64,000 nt of DNA from Scatophagus argus. Its lineage: Eukaryota > Chordata > Actinopteri > Scatophagidae. The DNA is taken from NCBI RefSeq assembly GCF_020382885.2, contig NC_058508.1, forward strand, positions 6,626,055 through 6,690,054, in the 5' to 3' direction. Positions 56,548 to 64,000 of this stretch are shown piece by piece (position 1 is the first letter of the stretch; every line of letters starts with the position of its first letter). Under the pieces are notes generated by a model. That model was not told where the DNA came from, made no database searches, and saw nothing but the letters and a program-made list of their open reading frames with translations. A program made the translations under genes and the position numbers.

Positions 56548-58700
56548 AGTATGAATTGAGCTGATGCCCACTTCTCACATATCACACATTTAAAGTAAAT
56601 ATTGCCCTTACTGCCACTTAATAAAAATCCCGAATCTGCAAATTTCAAGAACATTTGTGAAGAATTTAAGTTCACTCTCATGTAACAATTTGATATGATG
56701 TGTCAGTGAATAACAGGAAAAAACGGTGCCAACAGCCTTCCTCAGCTCTCCCCAATTTCTGATATTTACTCTCCAAATGCTGCATCAAATAAGCTGCCAT
56801 CCCCCATAAGCCACAATTCTACATGCTTTGTGTGTATATTGATCGCATGCAGTCTCCCTGCACTGTACAGCTAGATCATGGATGCTGGTGTGCTGTCCAG
56901 TTGCTGTGTGAAATCAGAGACTGATGTACATCCACAAAGCCTCCACACACACACACAGAATGATCACGGTGTCTTTTCAAATCAAATCTCAGAACAGTTT
57001 GCTCTCGGTGTAATCAGCATGTGTCACACACATTCATCTGTCTTCCATTACCATACCAAATGTTGGAATTAGGTTAAATTAAACAACTCAGCTGCTCTTT
57101 TTCGATCTTCCAGATGCTTTGTCTTACATTTACTGAAAAATGTGCTTCAGATGGATTATTGGCATGTACCAGTATTATAGTAAGCAATACACTTTACATT
57201 GCATTGCTGCCTCAGATCTTCTTTCACTCTGCTTTTAGATTAGACAGAGAAGGGAGAGGGAATGATAGAAAAAAAAGGCAAGACAGAGCAGTGCTGTAGA
57301 TATTGATGCGACACAGAATAAAAGCTGAGCAATATTCTGCAAACAAATGAGTCTTCTAAGGTCACAAGTTTCAAGGATAAAGCGAGTTGTATCACTGTAA
57401 TGGAAACTAGCTTTAAGGACTTATGGAAGCACTGTAGCACCTCCACTATTGTCATCTGTCCTTTTTACCTCTCTTCTCCCCCCTTCCTGCTCCCCCTCCC
57501 ATTTCTCCATAAGCCGGTGAACTCTCATCCATAACTCACAGGTCCCTCTTCCTTTTATTACCGTGAAGCTCCCACCACCTCCACCACCACCTCTCCCTCC
57601 ATCCTAATAATTCACACTGACGCACAATAGAATGGGACATTGGAGAGAGAGGGAGTGAGAGTGGGATAAGGAGAGTTAAAGAGAGCATGAAAGAGGAAGA
57701 GAGAACGTACTATGTAAAAGTAGGAAAGCAAAAAGGAAGGAAGGTAGGAAGGACGGAAAAGAGTCTTTGAGAGTATCAGGTGAAAGAATTGAGAATTGGA
57801 AGGAGTCACAGTATGAAGCAGATAGAGTGAGAGAGCAAGATTTCGCCTCTGACTGGCTGTTCAATTAGAGCTGTTGAAGGTTTCAGCCTTCAGATACACC
57901 CATGTCTGGACATCTGTTCAGACGGTCTGACTGCCCAGCTCTCCAAACCAGCAAAATCCCTTTCATCTTATCCTTGACAGCAAAGATACCAACCTACAGT
58001 GCAGTGAGCAATATTTCACATTTAAGGTGGTGCGCAATCTCACATGAGAATCTCTATCTTACTAATATATCTCATCCTTTTTCCCTCACACCTCATTCCC
58101 ACCATCAATAATTTAATAAGTCTTGCTTGCCAGTGTGACTGAAAAATTAATGTGAGCTAGGAGTGATGGGTGTGGGGGTGCTGTTCCAGGGATGATGGAT
58201 GAGGAGGAGGGTATCATCATAGCTGGGTGGGGGACAGGCAAGCTGCTGTGTGCAGGTGCGGACCAAATGCTCAAAAGGATGAGAGGAGACCAGATAGTTA
58301 GCTTACAGAGACCAGTATAGTTGTAGTATTGTCCAGTAGGCAGCCTCATTCCTAGCAGGTTTGCTCCATTCACTGCCGTGGGGTCTAACTGCCTGCTTTG
58401 CTTTGCTTTGTTCCATCAAATCTCTTCCAGGTTTCCTTGCACACACCTACTTCCCAGTTGTAGTCTGTGGGGAGCGCAGGTGAGAGTCTGTGCTGGGAGA
58501 AGCTGTGCAGAGACACAGAGCAGCTACTTTGCTGTTTACCGTGCCTTATCACTATTTTGAGATGCAGTTCCTCAGTGCAGCCTTCTCTCCCTTCATCTCT
58601 CATGCTCTCTGAAAATCCTTTCTCTTCCCCTATAACCATCAGTCTATCTTAACTCTTGGTGGTTCCCTGATATTTCCACTAGTGCCATGATCAGGTAGAC
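56548..58700. other. Gene-poor region
   Basis: No gene could be supported. It contains pyrimidine-rich sequence at 57.46-57.60 kb, purine-rich sequence at 57.64-57.84 kb and one weak exon candidate near 58.3 kb (see findings). Confidence 0.35.
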
Positions 58701-58713
58701 ATTTTTGGTTTTA

Positions 58714-59190
58714 GGTGAAATGCCTCAACAACTATGTACAGCATAGAACAACAACAACTTTTCCTCTTGCAACACAAGCAGGTCAACGTTTTCTCTTATC
58801 CCATGAAAAATTCCAACAACTACTAAAAGGACTGGGTCACAATTTTGTACAGATATTCATGCTCACCAGAGAATGCACCCAAATAACTGTGGTGATCTGC
58901 AGTCTTGTCCATAGTACCACCTTGATGTTCCCATGTGTGGCTTGGAGTAAAATAGCTCAACAACTATGGGATGGATTAGCTTGAAATTTGCCAGCACAGG
59001 ATGGATTGAATGAACTTTAGTTATCCCTGGACATTTTGTGTAACAGCATCCTCAGGTCAAAATTTCAACTTGTCAACTTGACCAAAAACTAATGCCATCA
59101 GTCTCACCTGTACTTTGTGTTTGTTGCTCATTAGCATGCTAACACATTAATCTACAACAGTTAACATGGTAAATACTAGCAACTTGGACA
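58714..59190 (+). repeat. Perciform-type interspersed repeat
   Basis: Characteristic phrases include CTCAACAACTATGGGATGGA, TTGAAATTTGCCAGCACAGG, CATCCTCAGGTCAAAATTTC, CTGTACTTTGTGTTTGTTGC and ATTAGCATGCTAACACATTA. I recognise these as a very abundant teleost non-coding repeat. An internal partial duplication is visible: CTCAACAACTATG occurs near 58724 and again near 58956. Confidence 0.7.
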
Positions 59191-60360
59191 TGAACTTTTC
59201 TTAAAAGAGAACATTGTAACTTAACTCTATCTTCACAACCTCACTAACATCTGACTGATAACCTGGGAATTTAATAAATACTGATACGTCAGTGGCAGAG
59301 CTTGATGCTCACTGACAGAAACCAGACATGTTGAGCGAAAGAGATGATATATCACGAACCAAAATAATATTGCTTTGCTTTTCTTGCTTGAGCACGAAAT
59401 GTGTTTGGGGGGCTGGTTAAATCACGCATAGCACCCATTCTCCTTGACCAGCTGAGCGGCAGGGAGCAGTAGAACTGGAAAAGGGCCACTGAAATTCTCA
59501 GCAGGCTACCTGGCAAAGTAATCGTTGAGTCATTGGTATTGATTAACAACCCTATCAAACCCTTGAAGATATATTATGGTCATTTTGTACTGTGGGGCAA
59601 TAAAAATCTTAATGGATCTTTAAGTCACTCTGGATAAAATCTGCTTGTTAAAATGTGAAAATGGAAAAATAACAGACTACACAACCCAGCTTGGTTCTTC
59701 AGTGAAAAACTACACATCTTTGGATTTGAGCTGCTTTTGTAACATGAGAGCTCAAAAGGGTACCATGAAAACAGCTATACCTTCAGTATAACTGAGTTGG
59801 CTTTCCACCCCCATGAAGCACCATAAACAGGGCTAGAAGCTGTGAATGTACAACTCAGGAGTTATGAAATGCATTAAATGCAGTGTGCTGAAAAATAGCT
59901 CTGCAGACATCAGTAGCCCAGCTAAATGCACAATATTAGCTTTGATTTTCTCTGGGATGTTTCGCCTGTATCTCCCTGTACAGAATGCCCTGCTTATTAT
60001 TCATACATTTTTAAATGCAGTTGCACAAGGGACCTGCTCAGTACAAGCACAATATTACAGTATTGGCAACTGAACAGTACTGGAGACTGCTGGAAGATAA
60101 ATGCCCTTCTCAATGTCAGCTTGATGGCAATTGCTGAGACAGGGGTGGGTTTTCTTCATTTACTTTCATCATCCAGATTTTCCTATCTGTCCTGCTTTCC
60201 TGACCTCAAGTAATTATTATGCATTGCAAACAGAATCCTCAATCTCAGTGTTGATCTCTCTTGGATAAATAAAGGTAGGAAAAACAAAAATAGAGCACTC
60301 TGTGCTGTCTCAGAGGTGAACTGAAATGAAGGTCAGTTAAGTCTGAGCCTCTTTTTAAAT
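59191..60360. other. Non-coding region
   Basis: I see no gene or recognisable repeat here; base composition is ordinary and AT-rich. Confidence 0.3.
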
Positions 60361-60634
60361 TTAAGAATACACAACAGTTGTCAGACTGTCTTTGACATGG
60401 TCTACTGTAATGCCACACAGTCCAGCAAGAGCAGTGATGGTGTAGGGGAGAGGACAGAGCAGCCTGAGAGAACCCTGAGGGGGCTGGACGCCATCAGACG
60501 AGGCTGTGTGGAGCGCCAGCAGCAGTGCGGGTTGTTGAGGGGACAGACCCAGACCCAACCACTCCACCATACAGTCACCATATGGCCCTCGTTTCTCAGG
60601 CAGGCCTCTCTTCTCCCAGGAAATCCTGCCATTC
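60361..60634 (-). CDS. Possible 3'-terminal coding exon, unidentified
   Basis: On the minus strand an acceptor-like CTGGCTGGCAG (ending 60635) opens a 91-codon frame ending with TAA at 60363-60361. The stop falls exactly where GC-rich sequence gives way to AT-rich sequence. The peptide has GPYGDCMVEWLGLGLSPQQ and LPYTITALAGLCGITVDHV. I do not recognise the family. Other frames over the same GC-rich patch are also open, so chance is possible. Confidence 0.3.
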
Positions 60635-63600
60635 CTGCCAGCCAGAAGACAGAGAAAGCGAGAGGGACAGCTTGTGTGCGACAGAAAGATCATTTATTTG
60701 AGAAAATGACAATGGATGCAATTCTGTAACAGCAAGCAAGAGAGAGAATGTGAAGAAAGGAGGTAGAGAGCCAGATAGACGCAGATCTGTGTGTCCACTG
60801 CAGTGGGCACACTAAGTCAAAGCTGGGGACACGTGAGAGCTGTGCATAAGAGACGCAAGAATGGATGTACTTCTCCAGCCAAATGAAACTGATGAAGAAG
60901 ATACAGAGGTGTGTATGTGTGTGTGTGTGTGTGTGTGTGTCTGTTCCAGAGAAGAGGCAAACACAAAACAGCTTAAAAAGACTCAGTGCCAGATGCGTGA
61001 AACTTAGTTTTTTATTATTAATACTCAACACTTCATTTTGTTCATCATGTACAAAGAGAAAGAATAGTCTTATTTGAGCACTTATAATTATAGATATCAG
61101 TATTATCCTTATTAGAAGTACCTTAGTGTTTTTGTTTTTTGTTGTTATTTTTTTTGGTTTTTTTTTGCAATTTTGTCGTGATGTGATTAATTTCATGATT
61201 GAGATTAATTTGATCGTTTCCATACAAAAAAGAAGGTAAGTGTATCCCTCAGTACTCAGTATTTACACAACCTGTACAATTATTTGTTTTTGTGTTGTTT
61301 TCTGTTCGTATGGTGTAAAAATTCAGGGATTATTTCAAAGAAAGGGGCCACAAAAAGAGAAAAGAATGGCCAAGAATAATATTATGTATACAACCGATGC
61401 TAGTCATATGTTACATTTTTATCAACCCACAGTTAATTTAATCAGGCTGTGTAGTTTCACCGAACACGTGTTGTGTTTTCAGGTGTTTTCAGCAACCTGT
61501 TCATCTTGTGAAATACATTTAGTAGCAACCCCTTATGTCATCACGTCACTGTCACTTTTCACTCAGGTGAAACAAACCATTCTTGAGAATGAACAATGAA
61601 GATGGAAAACAGCAATATTAACAAACAAAATAAACTGTACACAATTTAATAGAAAATTTTGTATGCATCAATATAAAGCAATACCCATACATATATTAAT
61701 AGACATACAGACAAGTAGAACTTCAAAAATATTAGTAAACAAGTTCTGCAGTGATTAAGGGAGAATTGGAAAAGCAGCTAAATTACAGGGACCTTCCCAA
61801 CAAATCAGTCATATAATATCACAGTATAATTCTTCCTGCCTGCGTGAGAAAAACTCACTGAACACACTATGTCAGGAACACTGATGTGAAACAAACATAT
61901 TGAACAGAAAACAGAAAAATGTAAAAAAAAAAAATCATAAGTCAGTTTTACATCAATCCCTGTAGCTGACCATATCATGCTGTTATTTGGTCCCCATGTG
62001 TCAGTATTCCTGACAGAAAAACACACGTCAGCTGAGGTGATATTTACATCCTACACCTTCAGGATGTTCCAGCCCACTAACTTGCCACAGCCATTTTCTT
62101 GTGTTGTAAAAAAAAAAAAAAAAAAAAGTGACACAGTGTTTTGCTCTACACAAGGCATTTGAACAAATGTGTTGTGGCATGCTCGTGTGCACAGAAGTGA
62201 AGCTGGGACCACTTTGGCCGTAAGGGAAATAAAGATTTCTGACGAGCCATGCTTACTCTGCATCACTGTCCGACCTGCACACGCTGGCTGCAGAGCAGAG
62301 CAGCTGGAGGCGGTAATGGCCTGATGATAGCATGTTTACCACAGTGTCAGGTGTACCTTGACTTCCCAACCAGCAGCTATAAATGAACTTGCCTTCCAAC
62401 GCATGAAAAAAGAAAAGAACTGATGTATTGGCACATACAGTGCACAGTGAGAGCATTTTTAGTTTGGTCATGCTGTTGCAAATGAGGAGAAAAAAAATGT
62501 GGCGGTTTATATGAAAAATATGCAAACCGAACAGAGTTTACACGCACGCAGAAACATTTTTCACTTTTCAATCAACCCTCTAGACATGAAACAAGAGAGA
62601 TGAATTTCTTCTCTCAGGACTGGGGAGAAGATTATAGAGACTTATTGGAATCAGTACCATACAGAAGAAGAGCAGGGGAAATAATTTCTGACTGCACGGG
62701 GGCAGAACTGCATATGTACACAACAAATTACAAATTATATTTCCAGTCTCATACAGAGAAACAAGCAGGGCACAAAGTTGCTCAAAATAAATTAGAATCT
62801 AATGCATTTAAATGTTTTCAGCAGTCAAATAACATGGTGCAGTAACATGTGAGCTAAAATAAAGCGACGGTTGATTCCCCTGAAGCAAAACTCTACAGGA
62901 AATGAACATGACACAACAAATGTTGCACCTTTTAATAAGGGGTTGCACAAATGCATTTCAGCTTCAAAGTGATTCTCATTTAGTTGAAACTACACTCGTT
63001 ATTGGTTTTCCGCAATACTGTACTGAAATCCTCAGCAATATTAACAAAACATCAACACTGGGAAATATCCAGCGCGCATTGTGTGTGTACATGTGTTTAT
63101 ACATGTATGTGTGTGCATGTCTACACATACACACAAATATATAATATATATATTCCTTTACCACAGTGATGTCTATCCCAAACACAGAGAGGGAACAGGA
63201 TAGGCCGGGCCGGCGATGGCTCTAAATTCTGTGTGCAGTCACCATTAGAGCCCAGGTCAAAAAACGGGCAACAAAAACACAAGTATCTTGAAAGTTTTCA
63301 ACAAGGATTGCTGCTTAAAAATTAAGGATCACAATATACTGCCTCTATATGCAAATATCATCTATGTATACATGTAATATTGTATTACATAAATGTGTAG
63401 ATAATCGAATTTATCTCAAAAAGCATGAAGAGTAGCTTACCTTAAAAAGAGAGAATCTAACACAATTCAAGGGAAACTTAGCAAAAACTCCTAAAACTAA
63501 ACTTTCCCCTTTTTATCACCAAACGTCTACACCTACAGTAAATTATCCTCAGTTTCCAACACTTTAGTGAAAATATGAAAAAGCATAATTCTTAACATTA

Positions 63601-63960
63601 TCAGTATACTGATTGGTAAACTACCATAATTAAGTAAACATGAGCTTTAAAGAAAAAGAGGTTCAATTATATCACTTATGATTAGTAATATTTGTGTCTT
63701 AACTATATTTTGCATATTTTTGTTCATGTATTTTTTTGTTTTTATGAGTTTTTATTATTGTTTTGTTTATTTCTTAAATTGCTGTAAAACATATTGAAAG
63801 TTACATCCTGCCTGTCTGTTTACTGTACAAAGTGAAAAGAGTTTTAAATATTTTATTTACAAGGAAAAGATTGAACATACAAATGCTGACACTGATTGAT
63901 GCCCACTCCAAAGTCTTTCTTCTGCTTGTCTTATTTCCTCGTCATTCCCAGCACTCCCGT
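60635..63960. other. AT-rich non-coding region at the right end
   Basis: No gene supported. Composition and poly-A/T runs (61.15, 61.93 and 62.11 kb) suit intergenic sequence or a long 3' UTR of a minus-strand gene that continues beyond the window. Confidence 0.35.
60915..60940 (+). repeat. (GT)n microsatellite
   Basis: About 13 GT units. Confidence 0.9.
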
Positions 63961-63967
63961 CTCCTTC

Positions 63968-64000
63968 TTATACCATCTTGCTGATTATGGTTGACCTGAA
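63968..64000 (-). CDS. Possible last codons of a minus-strand gene entering from the right
   Basis: On the minus strand a frame reads RSTIISKMV and stops with TAA at 63970-63968. An AATAAA hexamer lies downstream (63857-63852). This would fit a terminal exon with a short 3' UTR, but only ten codons are inside the window. Confidence 0.2.
   Translation of the reverse strand, partial: FRSTIISKMV

Noticed and set aside
60690..61223. A 177-codon minus-strand open frame
   Set aside because: It runs through a CA microsatellite and poly-A stretches and has no domain resemblance.

Overview
The window is vertebrate nuclear DNA, almost certainly from a teleost and probably a percomorph. It has spliced genes with GT-AG introns, many GT/CA microsatellites, decayed Tc1-like, hAT-like and LINE copies, and an abundant perciform-type interspersed repeat with the phrase CTCAACAACTATGGGATGG. 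There are no bacterial-style operons, rRNA, tRNA or CRISPR arrays.

Layout. (1) Bases 72-161 are the last coding exon of a + strand gene I could not identify, followed by its 3' UTR to about 1.24 kb. (2) Bases 1305-9923 (- strand) hold a 13-exon gene. I rebuilt it exon by exon with consistent phases. It encodes a secreted zona-pellucida (ZP) domain protein of about 1178 residues: signal peptide, two tandem ZP-N units, a very large Tyr/Pro/His-rich segment in one exon, then a ZP module without a membrane anchor. (3) Bases 20855-22974 (+) hold a four-coding-exon EMP/PMP22-family gene, taken as emp1. (4) Bases 24522-30604 (-) hold gsg1, a claudin-like tetraspan gene, tail to tail with emp1. (5) Bases 35442-44204 (-) hold tcf20, with a 7.2 kb first coding exon and three small exons completing the extended PHD finger and C-terminus. 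Its non-coding first exon and CpG-rich promoter lie near 47.5-47.9 kb. (6) From 48 to 64 kb the DNA is mostly gene-poor and holds repeats: a LINE remnant with a restriction-like endonuclease domain, a palindromic hAT-like element and a perciform-type repeat. There are a few unproven exon candidates.

Function. The neighbours do not form a pathway. emp1 and gsg1 are both four-helix claudin-superfamily proteins and sit next to each other as in the human 12p13 region. tcf20 is a nuclear chromatin-associated regulator. The ZP gene is a probable egg-coat component. Its stop codon lies inside the poly(A) signal, as in classical ZP genes. The strongest leads are the duplicated ZP-N exon pairs with identical cysteine spacing, the Tyr-rich insert between ZP-N and ZP modules, and the EMP protein without the usual cysteine pair in its first extracellular loop.
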